A stretch of DNA of 6,099 bases from Dehalococcoidales bacterium (GTDB lineage: Bacteria > Chloroflexota > Dehalococcoidia > Dehalococcoidales > UBA5760): the NCBI GenBank assembly GCA_018399795.1, contig JAGYOC010000094.1:1-6099 (forward strand), given 5' to 3'. This document shows positions 5,981 to 6,099 of the stretch, in pieces; positions within the stretch are counted from its first letter, which is position 1; each line of letters begins with the position of its first letter. A program made the position numbers and the translations under genes. The notes beneath the pieces are model-generated. The model ran no database searches. It saw nothing but the letters and a program-made list of their open reading frames with translations, and was not told the origin of the DNA.

Positions 5981-6033
5981 CTGACCATTCGTTTTATGAA
6001 CTGACTGCCAGACGGAATTGCAAAGTATTCTAT
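5981..6033. other. Spacer after proS
   Basis: No open frame of note, promoter or T-run hairpin is visible in these 53 bases. No intrinsic terminator for proS can be identified before the window ends. Confidence 0.4.
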
Positions 6034-6099
6034 TCAACTGCGCAGCGTAGCGTCCAGTTCCCGGGATAACCTTTCCAGAATATTTTGAAGGATTTTATC
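6034..6099 (-). CDS. Possible C-terminal end of a convergent gene, cut by the window edge
   Basis: On the minus strand 21 codons run in from the right edge and end at TGA (6034-6036). The peptide is charged with regularly spaced leucine/isoleucine (I3, I7/L8, L11, L15, L19), as in an amphipathic helix or coiled coil ending a protein. Codon choice resembles the neighbours. Another minus frame is also open over this short stretch, so the evidence is slight and no family can be named. If real, it converges on proS. Confidence 0.3.
   Translation of the reverse strand, partial: DKILQNILERLSRELDATLRS

Noticed and set aside
6036..6059. AACTGCGC / GCG-TC-CAGTT hairpin as a terminator for proS or the convergent frame
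   Set aside because: The stem has a two-base bulge and no T-run on either strand follows it.

Overview
The window is an ordinary bacterial housekeeping segment. Every confidently read gene is on the plus strand. In order they are the 3' end of cdsA (phosphatidate cytidylyltransferase), dxr (DXP reductoisomerase), an rseP/RasP-type site-2 protease, short-form ispG (HMBPP synthase), a small AT-richer gene for a predicted membrane protein, and proS (bacterial prolyl-tRNA synthetase with an editing domain). The order cdsA-dxr-rseP-ispG-proS, the moderate GC content and the protein sequence variants suggest a Dehalococcoidia-like member of the Chloroflexota. That placement rests on remembered gene order and was not tested by a search.

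Layout. Bases 1-2540 form a tightly packed, translationally coupled block: cdsA and dxr share an ATGA, and dxr and rseP overlap by 10 bases. After a 61-base gap comes ispG (2602-3654). There is no convincing terminator or promoter in that gap, so ispG is probably read from the same transcript. Bases 3655-3761 are an AT-rich spacer carrying a near-consensus sigma-70/SigA promoter (TTGAAA-17-TATTAT), a 10-base palindrome at the expected transcription start, and a full AAGGAGGT ribosome binding site. These drive the 108-residue membrane protein gene (3762-4088). Bases 4089-4255 are a T-rich non-coding leader with a weak terminator-like hairpin, a 12-base near tandem repeat and a second hairpin. 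proS (4256-5980) follows with a TTG start. The last 119 bases hold no clear gene, only a 21-codon minus-strand frame that could be the end of a convergent gene.

Function. dxr and ispG are the second and penultimate steps of the MEP route to isoprenoids, which supplies undecaprenyl and quinone side chains. cdsA makes CDP-diacylglycerol for phospholipids. rseP is an intramembrane protease of envelope signalling and signal-peptide clean-up. The block is therefore mainly an envelope and lipid-precursor operon with an aminoacyl-tRNA synthetase at its end. The most unusual part is the small membrane gene between ispG and proS. It has much stronger transcription and translation signals than any neighbour, so it looks like an independently expressed insertion into a conserved operon. 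I found no mobile element, CRISPR array, tRNA or rRNA, and nothing that amounts to a clearly new multi-gene system.
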